A stretch of DNA of 64,000 bases from Rhizobium sp. PP-CC-3A-592 (GTDB taxonomy: Bacteria > Pseudomonadota > Alphaproteobacteria > Rhizobiales > Rhizobiaceae): assembly GCF_003217095.1 (NCBI RefSeq), contig NZ_QJSR01000001.1:551716-615715 (forward strand), given 5' to 3'. The translations under genes and the position numbers were made by a program. Of the stretch, positions 54,363 through 62,869 are shown piece after piece. Positions within the stretch are counted from its first letter, which is position 1. Each line of letters opens with the position of its first letter. Under the pieces are notes generated by a model. The model ran no database searches. It was not told where the DNA came from and saw nothing but the letters and a program-made list of their open reading frames with translations.

Positions 54363-55493
54363 ATGTCAGCCTCAGCCTTTGCCCGTTTTACGCCCCTTGC
54401 CCGTTCCCTGCCCGCGACCGTGCCTTTCGTCGGACCTGAAGCCATCGAGCGGCAGCGGCATGCGCGATTGACGGCACGGATCGGGGCGAATGAAAGCGGT
54501 TTCGGGCCAGCGCCGAGCGTGATCGAGGCCATGACGGCGGCGCTCTCCGGCGTCTGGAAATACAACGATCCGGAGAATTTCGATCTGAAGCAGGCGCTTG
54601 CCGGTCATCTTGGCGTGCAGCCGGACAATCTGGCGATCGGCGAGGGGATCGACGGGCTCTTGGGCCAGATCGTGCGGCTGGTCATCGAGCCCGGCATGCC
54701 GGTGGTGACATCGCTCGGCGGCTATCCCACGTTCAATTTCCACGTTGCGGGCCATGGCGGCCGGCTGGTGACCGTGCCTTACGATGGCAACGACCGGGAA
54801 AATCTCGAAGGCCTGCTGGAGGCCGTCCGGCGCGAGGATGCGCCGCTCGTCTACCTCGCCAATCCCGACAATCCCATGGGCAGTTGGTGGGATGCCGGGA
54901 GCATCGTGGAATTCGCGCTGGCGCTGCCGGAAACGACGTTGCTGGTGCTGGACGAGGCCTATGGCGAAACGGCGCCGGCGGGCACGCTGCCCGACCTCGC
55001 CTCCCTCATCGACCGGCCGAACATCATCCGGACGCGGACATTCTCGAAGGCCTACGGCCTTGCCGGGGCGCGGGTCGGCTATGCGATTTCCACGCCGGGA
55101 ACGGCGGCCGCTTTCGACAAGATCCGCAACCATTTCGGAATGAACCGAATCGGCACGGCGGCCGCTGAAGCGGCGTTGAACGATCATGCCTATCTGCAGA
55201 CCGTCATTGCGCGCATCGCCGCCTCCCGCGCGACTATCGCGGACATTGCCGGCCGCGCGGGCCTCAAGGCTTTGCCATCGGCCACGAATTTCGTCACCAT
55301 CGACTGCGGTCGGGATGCGGCATTTGCCCGTGCCATCGTGGATGGGCTGATGGATGAGGCCGGTGTGTTCATCCGCATGCCGGGTGCGGCACCCCTCCAT
55401 AGATGCATCCGGGTGAGTGCCGGACCCGAGGCGGAAATGGCCGCTTTTGCGGGCGCCCTGCCGCGTGTCCTCGACCGGCTTTCCAAGGCCTGA
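54363..55493 (+). CDS. HisC-like pyridoxal-phosphate aminotransferase (376 aa)
   Basis: Fold-type I aminotransferase resembling histidinol-phosphate aminotransferase and related cobalamin/aromatic-acid enzymes. PLP lysine lies in RTFSKAYGLAGARVGYA (about residue 224), ANPDNPMGSWW contains the Asn/Pro site, LDEAYGETAP the Asp, and RIGANESGFGPAPSVIEAM starts the fold. It is not near other histidine genes, so it may be a broad-range or tyrosine/phenylalanine aminotransferase. ATG 54363 has homology from RFTPLARSLP onwards. Followed by a strong terminator. Confidence 0.9.
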   Translation: MSASAFARFTPLARSLPATVPFVGPEAIERQRHARLTARIGANESGFGPAPSVIEAMTAALSGVWKYNDPENFDLKQALAGHLGVQPDNLAIGEGIDGLLGQIVRLVIEPGMPVVTSLGGYPTFNFHVAGHGGRLVTVPYDGNDRENLEGLLEAVRREDAPLVYLANPDNPMGSWWDAGSIVEFALALPETTLLVLDEAYGETAPAGTLPDLASLIDRPNIIRTRTFSKAYGLAGARVGYAISTPGTAAAFDKIRNHFGMNRIGTAAAEAALNDHAYLQTVIARIAASRATIADIAGRAGLKALPSATNFVTIDCGRDAAFARAIVDGLMDEAGVFIRMPGAAPLHRCIRVSAGPEAEMAAFAGALPRVLDRLSKA

Positions 55494-55521
55494 GGCGACA
55501 CATCATCGGTCACCGGAAACG

Positions 55522-55557
55522 AAAAGAGCGCGCGGCCTGAGGCCACGCGCTCTTTTC
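55522..55557. terminator. Bidirectional terminator
   Basis: A 16-bp stem with one mismatch (AAAAGAGCGCGCGGCC and its partner) and a TGA loop, flanked by A's and T's. It serves the aminotransferase (plus) and the DUF992 gene (minus), which converge here. Confidence 0.9.
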
Positions 55558-55576
55558 TGTTCGACGTATTCGACGA

Positions 55577-56098
55577 TCAGTTGACCGAGGTCAGCGTCAT
55601 CGACGTGCCCGCAGCGGCGATGTTCAGGCCGACCTGACCCTGCAGGCTCAGGAGCTGCAGGTGGATCGAGCCCGAGGTGCCGCCGGCGAGAACGTTGGCG
55701 CCGACGCCAAGGCCGACCGTGGCTTCAGCCGATGCGCCCTGATAGAGGCCGGCGAGCGAACCATGGTGGTAACCGGCTGTCGGGGCGAGAACGGCCCAGA
55801 TCAGGCGACCTTCCGTGGTGAAGCCGAGATCGACGCCCAGCTTGCGCATGGCGCCGGAATAGTCGTCAACAGGCTCGCCGTCGATGGTCGACTTGAAGGC
55901 GCAATTGACCTCCTTGGACGAGCCGAGAATGTAACCGGCACCGCCGGCGATGGTGCAATCGAGGTAACCGATCTTTACGCCGTTGCGGGCGCCGGAATCG
56001 GAATAGGATTGTGCAGGGGCGAGGTCGGCGGCCACGACCGGCAGGGTGCCGGAAGCGATGGCTGCAGCGCAGACGATGCTGGCGAGGGATTTGTTCAT
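55577..56098 (-). CDS. DUF992 exported protein (173 aa)
   Basis: Periplasmic or surface protein of the DUF992 family (found in alphaproteobacteria). Signal peptide about 23 residues (SLASIVCAAAIASGTLPVVA). Mature part has VKIGYLDCTIAGGAGYILGS and a Cys pair, then YSGAMRKLGVDLGF and the glycine-rich GASAEATVGLGVGANVLAGG. Function unknown; a stress-related outer-layer role has been suggested only by distribution. Confidence 0.9.
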   Translation of the reverse strand: MNKSLASIVCAAAIASGTLPVVAADLAPAQSYSDSGARNGVKIGYLDCTIAGGAGYILGSSKEVNCAFKSTIDGEPVDDYSGAMRKLGVDLGFTTEGRLIWAVLAPTAGYHHGSLAGLYQGASAEATVGLGVGANVLAGGTSGSIHLQLLSLQGQVGLNIAAAGTSMTLTSVN

Positions 56099-56351
56099 GA
56101 TTTTCTCCTGTCAGAACGAGATACGGACATCGACCCGAGTTAGGGCGGAAATGCGTTTGGCCGGTCATAACGCGCGAGAGGCGGAAACGATCCCCTGCCG
56201 CCTGTGACCGGGATGTCACAAAGAATGACAGTCCGTCACGTTTCGCCAAGGCATGCGGCGATGACAACGCCCGGTGGCGCATCTTTACCCGCTGTTAACC
56301 ATAAACTCCGCATTTTGGTCTCCACAGAATCACCACAATCGAGGCCAGTCC

Positions 56352-56975
56352 ATGTCCATCTCCCGCCGCGGCCTGCTGCTCGGCTTTTCCGCTCTTCTCG
56401 CCGGCTGTGCCGATACCGGGTCCCTCGCCCGGCTGAACTATGCGGCGCTTCCCGAAGAACGGTTCCCCCTGCCCGCCGTGCCGCTGGACCAGATCGAGCC
56501 GGAGCTGCGCCGGCAGGAGGTCGCCTATGCCTCGGCTTACGCGCCGGGCACCATCGTGGTCGATACGCCGGCGCGGCGGCTCTACTACGTTCTCGAGAAC
56601 GGCCGTGCCATGCGCTACGGCATCGGCGTCGGCCGCGAAGGCTATGCGCTGGCCGGCAATGCCTATATCGGCCGCAAGGCGGAATGGCCGAGCTGGACAC
56701 CGACGCCCAACATGATCCGGCGCGATCCCGGCCGGAACCTGAAATATGCCGGCGGCCTGCCGGGCGGGCCCAACAATCCGCTGGGTGCCCGCGCGATCTA
56801 TCTCTATCGCGGCGGCAACGACACGATGTTCCGCATTCACGGCACGAACCAGCCGCGGTCGATCGGCCATGCGATGTCGAGCGGCTGTGTGCGCATGCTC
56901 AATCACGACGTGGTCGATCTTTACGCGCGGGTGAAGGCCGGCGGCCAAGTCGTGGTGCTGCAGGCCTCGGCCTGA
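56352..56975 (+). CDS. L,D-transpeptidase lipoprotein (207 aa)
   Basis: YkuD-domain enzyme forming 3-3 peptidoglycan cross-links or attaching proteins to the wall. N-terminus SRRGLLLGFSALLAGCAD has a lipobox LAGC, so it is probably a lipoprotein. The catalytic region reads FRIHGTNQPRSIGHAMSSGC followed by VRML, with His and Cys in the H-x14-SxGCxR arrangement. ATG 56352 precedes the signal. A twin-arginine-like pair at residues 5-6 is notable. Confidence 0.93.
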   Translation: MSISRRGLLLGFSALLAGCADTGSLARLNYAALPEERFPLPAVPLDQIEPELRRQEVAYASAYAPGTIVVDTPARRLYYVLENGRAMRYGIGVGREGYALAGNAYIGRKAEWPSWTPTPNMIRRDPGRNLKYAGGLPGGPNNPLGARAIYLYRGGNDTMFRIHGTNQPRSIGHAMSSGCVRMLNHDVVDLYARVKAGGQVVVLQASA

Positions 56976-57136
56976 GCATTCGGCCTTTATGCGCGGATGC
57001 GAAATAAGCAGGGCTCGTCCGCCTGCCGTCATCTTGAACCCGGTGACGGACGCCGCATATACGATCCGGCAAGAGGGACAGGCCGGGGTTTGCCCGATTT
57101 CGCCCAGCATTGTGCTCAGACAAAGCCAGGATCCGC

Positions 57137-58087
57137 ATGAAGCTCAAAGCCATACTGAACAGCGACGGCGGCACCTTTCGCACCACCGACATGGGCCTTT
57201 ACACGAAGGCGATGGACGAGACCTTCCGGTCGGCCGGCCACGAGATCGAGATCGCCGTCGTGTCGGGCAGCGACATGGAAGCCGAGCTGAAAAGGGCGGC
57301 GAACCGCGACGATCTGGATGCGATGATCGCCGGTGGCGGAGACGGGACGATTTCGGCTGCGGCCGGCGTCGCGTGGAAAAGCGGGCTGCCGCTCGGCGTC
57401 GTGCCCGCGGGAACCATGAACCTGTTTGCGCGCTCGCTGAAGCTGCCGCTCGATATCTGGAAGGTTCTCGACGTGCTCGCCAATGGCGAGGTCATCGACG
57501 GCGACATCGGCAGTGCCAATGGTCGCGCCTTCGTGCACCAGTTCTCCATGGGCCTGCATGCGCGCATGGTGCGCTATCGCGAATCCTACAGCTTCGCCTC
57601 ACGCCTCGGCAAGATTTCCGCCAGCACCCGCGCGGCGATCGGCGTGGTCTTCAACCCGCCGCAGTTCAAGATCGAGTTTCGCGCGGATGGCGTGACGGAG
57701 CGTCGGAAGGTCTCGGCCCTGTCCGTCTCCAACAATCACTTCGGCGCCAATTCGCTGATGTATGCAGACGATCTGACCGGTGGTCATCTCGGCTTCTACA
57801 CCGCCCCGCCCCTCACCCCGCCGGGCGTCGGACGCCTCGTCTTCGACATCCTGCGCGGCAAGTTTCGCGAGAGCACGCTGATCACCGAGATGAGCGTCAA
57901 GCAGGTCGAGCTCTATTTTCCGGATGCCCGCACGCACAAGATCAATTGCGTCATCGACGGCGAACTCCTGCGGCTTCGCGGCGACGTGGAGATCAAGATC
58001 CACGCCGGTGAACTGAAGCTGCTGGTCGGAAGACCGGTGGCACCCCAGGCAGCCGCCGTGGAGCCAGCACCCGGTATGACGGCCTGA
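57137..58087 (+). CDS. Diacylglycerol kinase-like protein (316 aa)
   Basis: Cytoplasmic lipid kinase of the DAGK catalytic family. The nucleotide site is MIAGGGDGTISAAAG (about 64-78) and VVPAGTMNLFARSLKLP (about 88-104), with DGDIGSANGRAFVHQFSMGL and FRADGVTERRKVSALSVSNN later. It may phosphorylate diacylglycerol or a sphingoid-like lipid. Family length is about 300 aa. ATG 57137 is the start of the conserved KLKAILNSDGGT; a few residues upstream are possible. Confidence 0.87.
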   Translation: MKLKAILNSDGGTFRTTDMGLYTKAMDETFRSAGHEIEIAVVSGSDMEAELKRAANRDDLDAMIAGGGDGTISAAAGVAWKSGLPLGVVPAGTMNLFARSLKLPLDIWKVLDVLANGEVIDGDIGSANGRAFVHQFSMGLHARMVRYRESYSFASRLGKISASTRAAIGVVFNPPQFKIEFRADGVTERRKVSALSVSNNHFGANSLMYADDLTGGHLGFYTAPPLTPPGVGRLVFDILRGKFRESTLITEMSVKQVELYFPDARTHKINCVIDGELLRLRGDVEIKIHAGELKLLVGRPVAPQAAAVEPAPGMTA

Positions 58088-58145
58088 ACCCGGGGTAACC
58101 TCAACGCCGACACGCCGACCGGCCTGTCGGCGTCCCCATTGGGGA

Positions 58146-59645
58146 CTACTGGAAGGCCGTTTCGAAGAAGCTGCGCAGCTTGCGGGAATGCAGCTTTTCC
58201 GGCGGCATGGCGGCCAGCTTTTCCAGCGCGCGAATGCCGATCTGCAAATGCTGGCTGACCTGGTTCTTGTAGAACGCCGTGGCCATGCCCGGCAGTTTCA
58301 GTTCGCCATGCAGCGGCTTGTCGGAGACGCAGAGCAGCGTTCCATACGGCACGCGGAAACGGAAGCCGTTTGCGGCGATGGTGGCCGATTCCATGTCGAG
58401 CGCGATGGCGCGGGACTGCGAGAGCCGCTTGACCGGGCCGCGCTGGTCGCGAAGCTCCCAGTTGCGGTTGTCGATGGTGGCGACCGTGCCGGTGCGCATG
58501 ATGCGCTTCAGATCGTAGCCCTCATACCCTGTGGTTTCCGCAACGGCTTCCTGCAGCGCCATCTGCACTTCGGCGAGTGCCGGAATCGGCACCCAGACCG
58601 GCAGATCGTCGTCCAGCACGTGGTCCTCGCGGACATAGGCATGCGCCAAGACGTAATCGCCGAGCGCCTGGCTGTTGCGCAGACCGGCGCAGTGGCCGAG
58701 CATCAGCCAGGCATGCGGACGCAGCACGGCGATGTGGTCGGTGATCGTCTTGGCATTGGAGGGGCCGACGCCGATATTGACGACGGTGATACCGCCATGG
58801 CCCTTCTTCTTCAGGTGATAGGCCGGCATCTGCGGCAGGCGGGCGAGCGTCAGGTCGCTATCCGGCTCATCGGAGCCGGCTTGCGTCACGATGTTTCCCG
58901 GCTCGACGAAGGCCGTATAGCCATTGCCGCCTTCCGCCATCTGCTTGCGCGCCCAGACGCAGAACTCGTCGATATAAAACTGGTAATTGGTGAAGAGCAC
59001 GAAATTCTGGAAATGCGCCGCACTGGTCGCGGTGTAGTGGCTGAGGCGCGCGAGCGAGTAATCGATGCGCTGCGCCGTGAACGGGGCCAGCGGAAACGGC
59101 TCGCCGGGGCCAGGCTCATAGGCGCCGTTGGCGATCTCGTCGTCGGTGGTCGAGAGGTCGGGCGTATCGAACAGGTCGCGCAGCGGCACATCGATGTTTT
59201 CGGCCAGCGATGCCTCGACATGCGCGCCTTCACCGAAGGCGAAGTGCAGCGGAATGGGCGTCGAGGATTCCGAGACCGTGATGCCTGTACCGTGGTTGCG
59301 GATCAACAGGCCGAGCTGTTCCTTCAGATAGTGTCGGAAGAGTTTTGGACGCGTGACCGTGGTCGTGTAGACGCCCGGTGCCGTGACATGGCCGTATGAC
59401 AGGCGCGAATCGACATGGCCAAAGCTGGAGGTTTCCATGCTGACCTGCGGATAGCAGGCGCGGAACCGGCTTGCGGCAACACCCTTGCCGAGCGCTGTGA
59501 AGCCATCCACGAGGAAATTGGTGTTGCGCTCGTAGAGCGCCGTCAGCGCATCGACGGCCTTGACCGGATCATCGAATGTCTGGGGGTCGAAGGCCTCCGG
59601 CATTGCGGTGGGAAGGGCTTGGATGGAAGAGATTCGTGCGCTCAT
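58146..59645 (-). CDS. amn: AMP nucleosidase (499 aa)
   Basis: Cleaves AMP to adenine and ribose-5-phosphate in purine salvage. N-terminal AMN domain (VDALTALYERNTNFLVDGFT, PLHFAFGEGAHVEA) and C-terminal phosphorylase-like domain with GGITVVNIGVGPSNAKTITD, HAWLMLGHCAGLRNSQALGD, and IALDMESATIAANGFRFRVP, which bears the conserved Glu. 499 aa is usual. Cytoplasmic. Stands alone between the kinase-like gene and ynfA. Confidence 0.95.
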   Translation of the reverse strand: MSARISSIQALPTAMPEAFDPQTFDDPVKAVDALTALYERNTNFLVDGFTALGKGVAASRFRACYPQVSMETSSFGHVDSRLSYGHVTAPGVYTTTVTRPKLFRHYLKEQLGLLIRNHGTGITVSESSTPIPLHFAFGEGAHVEASLAENIDVPLRDLFDTPDLSTTDDEIANGAYEPGPGEPFPLAPFTAQRIDYSLARLSHYTATSAAHFQNFVLFTNYQFYIDEFCVWARKQMAEGGNGYTAFVEPGNIVTQAGSDEPDSDLTLARLPQMPAYHLKKKGHGGITVVNIGVGPSNAKTITDHIAVLRPHAWLMLGHCAGLRNSQALGDYVLAHAYVREDHVLDDDLPVWVPIPALAEVQMALQEAVAETTGYEGYDLKRIMRTGTVATIDNRNWELRDQRGPVKRLSQSRAIALDMESATIAANGFRFRVPYGTLLCVSDKPLHGELKLPGMATAFYKNQVSQHLQIGIRALEKLAAMPPEKLHSRKLRSFFETAFQ

Positions 59646-59698
59646 GCGGCATTATAGGACGCCGCAATTGACAAGCAAACGACAAGTGAAGACGAACT

Positions 59699-59738
59699 GG
59701 AGCATTTCCGGTGAACACGGGTTCACCGGAAATGCTCC
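59699..59738. repeat. Perfect 18-bp palindromic element
   Basis: Arms GGAGCATTTCCGGTGAAC and its exact complement around an ACGG loop. The outer AGCATTTC is shared with the element at 14102-14152. It lies upstream of amn (minus). Confidence 0.85.
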
Positions 59739-59750
59739 ATTCTCCTGTTT

Positions 59751-59799
59751 TTGCCGCATTGTCCGACGCCGAAGTGATTTCGCTTCGGTTGGAAATGCT
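59751..59799. repeat. Dispersed 49-bp repeat, copy 1
   Basis: Matches 60742-60790 at 45 of 49 bases. Each copy contains a hairpin (CCGAAG...CTTCGG) and ends GGAAATGCT, the complement of the palindrome end. Directly follows the palindrome at 59699. Confidence 0.8.
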
Positions 59800-59827
59800 C
59801 TCGCGCAATTGCTTGGTCCCTTCGCGG

Positions 59828-60166
59828 CTATCCGCGCGCAGGTGCGATGATGACGAGTGTCCCGGCAAGCGCCAGCAGCACGCCCGCGAGATCGAAGCGA
59901 TCCGGGCGAACGCCTTCCGCCAGCCACATCCACAGGACCGACGCCGCGATATAGATACCGCCATAGGCCGCAAAACTGCGCCCCGCCGCCGGCTGCGGGC
60001 TGAATGTCAGAAGCCAGGCAAAGGCGACCAGACTGGCAATGCCGGGAAGGAGCCAGAGCGCGGACCGCCCGAGACGCAGCCACGCCCAGAGACTGAAACA
60101 GCCTGCGATCTCGAACAGAGCCGCAAGCGCATAGAGGAGGATGGTGGAGAAAGGGAGCGCGAACAT
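59828..60166 (-). CDS. YnfA family small membrane protein (112 aa)
   Basis: UPF0060/YnfA protein with four membrane helices, related to small multidrug resistance proteins by fold. Spans include [50 protein letters not shown] and the closing [38 protein letters not shown] is the family core. ATG 60166 precedes the first helix. The transported compound, if any, is unknown. Confidence 0.92.
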   Translation of the reverse strand: MFALPFSTILLYALAALFEIAGCFSLWAWLRLGRSALWLLPGIASLVAFAWLLTFSPQPAAGRSFAAYGGIYIAASVLWMWLAEGVRPDRFDLAGVLLALAGTLVIIAPARG

Positions 60167-60319
60167 TCCGCTAGATGACCGGAATGCGGGAGCGGACACA
60201 AGCCGATTTGCGCACGAAGGCACCCCGACAGGACGGTGCGTCCAGATTGCAACCCGCCGACCTGTGGCGGGTCCCGTCTCATCGTCGCGCTGGATCGGGC
60301 CCTCTCACGTCAGCAAGCG

Positions 60320-60493
60320 TCAGAGCTTGGCCTGGCAGAACTGGGCGGTGTGGGCGGTGCAGTCTGCAAGCGTCGTGGTGTAATCGTGCTGGCGGCGGCG
60401 CTCGGTGTCGGCGCTGACGGCGGCGGCCAGGCTCATGGCGAAGACGACCATGAGAGCGCTGATGATTGTGAGGCGGCGGGCAAGAATATCCAT
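60320..60493 (-). CDS. Small exported hypothetical protein (57 aa)
   Basis: Starts MDILARRLTIISALMVVFAM and has a signal peptide ending near AAAVSA, then a short mature part DTERRRQHDYTTTLADCTAH with two Cys (the second in QFCQAKL). Reading frame, signal and stop are consistent with a real secreted peptide; no family is known to me. Confidence 0.5.
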   Translation of the reverse strand: MDILARRLTIISALMVVFAMSLAAAVSADTERRRQHDYTTTLADCTAHTAQFCQAKL

Positions 60494-60833
60494 GACAGTC
60501 GATCCGTTCGAAGCAATTGGGTTGGTGTTGGTTCGATGACCGTCTTTTCGCACAGGCAAACTGAATTCTAGCTGAGAGGTCGGTTCATGTGCCGTTCAGG
60601 TTGAATGCTGCATTGCAGCGATTCTCCTCCTCCTCGGACTCTCCCCTCGCCCACATTCCGCCCTGCCGTTCCGGCATGGGCGGAACCGATCGTGCTGCGC
60701 AGATGGTTTGGATTCGCCGGTTTCTGCGCTCGTCCGTTTGTTTGCCGCATCGTCCGACGCCGAAGCGATTCCGCTTCGGCTGGAAATGCTTTAGGCTGGT
60801 GCCGAACCCGATGCATGCAAGAGACCGGAGACC
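60494..60833. other. Intergenic region with repeat copy 2
   Basis: 340 bases without a gene. The 49-bp repeat at 60742-60790 lies near the GST gene, and the last ~40 bases must contain its leader. Confidence 0.5.
60742..60790. repeat. Dispersed 49-bp repeat, copy 2
   Basis: About 1 kb from copy 1, in the same direction. Contains an 8-bp stem CCGAAGCG/CGCTTCGG and ends GGAAATGCT. Confidence 0.8.
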
Positions 60834-61538
60834 ATGATGTCCGCACCCATAGACCTCTACTACTGGCCGACCCCCAATGGCTGGAAGATCACCATCATGC
60901 TGGAAGAACTCGGCCTTCCCTATGCGGTCAAATATATCAACATCTCCAAGGGCGAGCAGTTCGCGCCGGACTTCCTGAAGATCGCGCCGAACAATCGCAT
61001 GCCGGCCATCGTCGATCCCGATGGTCCGGGTGGCGCGCCGATCTCCGTGTTCGAGTCCGGTGCCATCCTGCAATATCTTGGCCGCAAGACCGGGAAATTC
61101 TACCCAAGCGACGAGCGGGCGCGCATCGATGTCGATCAGTGGCTGTTCTGGCAGATGGGCGGGTTGGGCCCGATGGCCGGACAGGCCAACCACTTCCGCC
61201 ACTACGCCCCGGAAAAGATCGCCTATGGCATCGACCGCTATACGAATGAGGTCAATCGCCTCTACGGCGTCATGAACCGGCGCCTTGCGGATCGCGAATT
61301 TCTCGCTACCGAGTATTCGATCGCCGACATGGCCTGCTTGGGCTGGGTGCGCCAGTATGAAAGCGGCGGACAGGACCTCAACGACTTCCCGCACCTGAAG
61401 CGCTGGTTCGAAACCCTTTCGGCCCGCCCCGCCGTCATCGCCGGCTTCGATGTCGGCCGTGAGGAGCGCGAGCGGCAGAAGCATCTGTCGGAAGACAAAG
61501 ATGCGCAGAAGATTCTGTTCGGCCAGCGCGCGCAGTAG
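60834..61538 (+). CDS. Glutathione S-transferase, YfcG/YghU type (234 aa)
   Basis: Cytosolic GST of the nu-like bacterial class, active with disulfides or organic peroxides. Thioredoxin-fold half: LYYWPTPNGWKITIMLEELG, KIAPNNRMPAIVDPDGPGG and the glutathione-binding SVFESGAILQYLGRKTGKF. Helical half: QWLFWQMGGLGPMAGQANHF and YSIADMACLGWVRQYE. Start is the first of two adjacent ATGs. Confidence 0.93.
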   Translation: MMSAPIDLYYWPTPNGWKITIMLEELGLPYAVKYINISKGEQFAPDFLKIAPNNRMPAIVDPDGPGGAPISVFESGAILQYLGRKTGKFYPSDERARIDVDQWLFWQMGGLGPMAGQANHFRHYAPEKIAYGIDRYTNEVNRLYGVMNRRLADREFLATEYSIADMACLGWVRQYESGGQDLNDFPHLKRWFETLSARPAVIAGFDVGREERERQKHLSEDKDAQKILFGQRAQ

Positions 61539-61569
61539 AGGGGATCGAGAGGGTCACTCTCTCTTCGTC

Positions 61570-61660
61570 CAGATCCCGACTTTCCCGGTAAACCGGGAAA
61601 GCTCCGTTTCTCAATCGTAGCCGCATTGCGCGGCAGCGACGCCAACCGGCGTCGCCTCGG
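61570..61660. repeat. Palindromic region, possible third mosaic element
   Basis: Contains TTTCCCGG/CCGGGAAA around TAAA and, further on, GCGACGCC/GGCGTCGC with an AACC loop. Parts resemble the element at 59740-59790 (GCCGCATT followed by a hairpin). It sits between convergent GST and DUF2147 genes and may also act as terminator. Confidence 0.55.
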
Positions 61661-61666
61661 ATAGGC

Positions 61667-62014
61667 CTAGAGACGGCTCCAGGTCTGGCTCTTGCAGAGG
61701 ACCTTCAGCACGCAGCCCTTCAGCTTCAGCTGGTTGCCGACGACGGCGGCCGAGCCGCTATAGGTCTTGTCGTTGTCGGGGTCCGTCACTTCGCCGGAAT
61801 AGTCCTCGCCTGCGCCCGACAGGGTGCCGATCTTCTTTCCCGCATGCTTGCCGGTCTTCACCGTGATGCAGAAGCTGCCGCCGCAGGTGGCGATCACGGC
61901 CGTTTCGCCGCTCGCCGTCTTCCAGTTGCCGACGATCGGCTCCGCCGCCAGAACGGGCAGTGCGAGAAGAGCCGACCCCAGGATAGCGGCCGACATGATC
62001 CGTGTGATCTTCAT
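61667..62014 (-). CDS. DUF2147 exported protein (115 aa)
   Basis: Small periplasmic protein of the DUF2147 family. Signal peptide ends near LPVLAAEP; the mature part has IVGNWKTASGETAVI, CGGSFCITVKTGKHAG (Cys pair), DPDNDKTYSGSAAV and LKGCVLKVLCKSQTWSRL. GGAGG lies seven to eight bases before ATG 62014. Function unknown; lipocalin-like envelope roles have been proposed. Confidence 0.88.
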   Translation of the reverse strand: MKITRIMSAAILGSALLALPVLAAEPIVGNWKTASGETAVIATCGGSFCITVKTGKHAGKKIGTLSGAGEDYSGEVTDPDNDKTYSGSAAVVGNQLKLKGCVLKVLCKSQTWSRL

Positions 62015-62464
62015 GAAATCTCCCTCCATAGGACGCCTCCCGAGCGTCTCCCTGCTAAATTACGTGAACGTAAAAGGAATGTCAAAAGGCAGATTCGAAA
62101 AGATCGCGCATCTCGATATTTTTCGGTCGCGAAAGGCGCTCAGCGTTTCGTGGTAAACGAAGCGTTGAAATCGAGATGTAAAAGATACGTAAAATTCGAG
62201 ACGAAAGCCCGGCTTCGCAGGGGGCCGGATGTTTAACAAAAACCCAAGTTTACCAATCGTTTGAACTTTGTTTGTCGCGAATTAAGCATGCATTTTAAGC
62301 GGGAATTGAAGGCCGTGCCGCATACTCCAACCCATAAGACGAGCGGAGACGAACACTCCGCCGACAGTCTCCGGAAGATCAAGAGCCACGCAGAGGGCCG
62401 GGCTTTCAGGGGTCGAAACAGGGACTGCACGAAGAAACGCTTTAACGAAACAGGGACAACGACA
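62015..62464. other. 450-base AT-richer divergent region
   Basis: Between DUF2147 (minus) and the Sel1-type gene (plus). Has an inverted TTACG/CGTAA pair at about 62057-62071, and an AT-rich stretch at 62230-62300 that may be a promoter. An in-frame extension of the Sel1-type ORF is present but unsupported. Confidence 0.45.
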
Positions 62465-62731
62465 ATGGCACGCTTCGACCTCCAGAATTTCACCTACGCA
62501 ACGATCGCCGGCGAAAACCGCGCGGAAGCCTTCTGCAACATGGGCCTGATGTATGCCACAGGCCGCGGCTGCGACATCGACGTCGTCGCCGCCCACAAGT
62601 GGCTGAACATCGCCGCCATCAAGGGCTCCGAGCGGGCAGCCGAGCTGCGCGCCGAACTTGCCGCCACCATGTCGAAGGCCGATCTCGCCATCGCGCTGCG
62701 CTCGGCCCGCGAATGGATGACCGTGCATTGA
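62465..62731 (+). CDS. Sel1-like repeat small protein (88 aa)
   Basis: One to two Sel1/TPR-like units: EAFCNMGLMYATGRGCDIDV and VAAHKWLNIAAIKGSERAAE, then a short helical tail DLAIALRSAREWMTVH. Cytoplasmic, probably a protein-protein scaffold. Sel1 proteins normally have many repeats; this is a minimal version, also known in other rhizobia. ATG 62465 follows an AGGGA; a longer frame from 62261 is not supported. A long terminator hairpin follows. Confidence 0.85.
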   Translation: MARFDLQNFTYATIAGENRAEAFCNMGLMYATGRGCDIDVVAAHKWLNIAAIKGSERAAELRAELAATMSKADLAIALRSAREWMTVH

Positions 62732-62746
62732 TCGATCCTCACGAAG

Positions 62747-62809
62747 AAAAACCCTCCCTTCCCGCTGGCCCGACGTTCCGTCAGGCCGGGGAGTGGAGGG
62801 TTTTCGTTT
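62747..62809. terminator. Long terminator hairpin
   Basis: Stem built from AAAACCCTCC and GGAGGGTTTT plus an inner CTGGCC/GGCC part, ending TTTTCGTTTT. It terminates the Sel1-type transcript and faces the ETF-QO gene. Confidence 0.8.
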
Positions 62810-62869
62810 TCTAAAGACGCCGCAAATGCGTCTTCCCGGCTCGCATAAGCCTGACATATTCGGGTAAAC

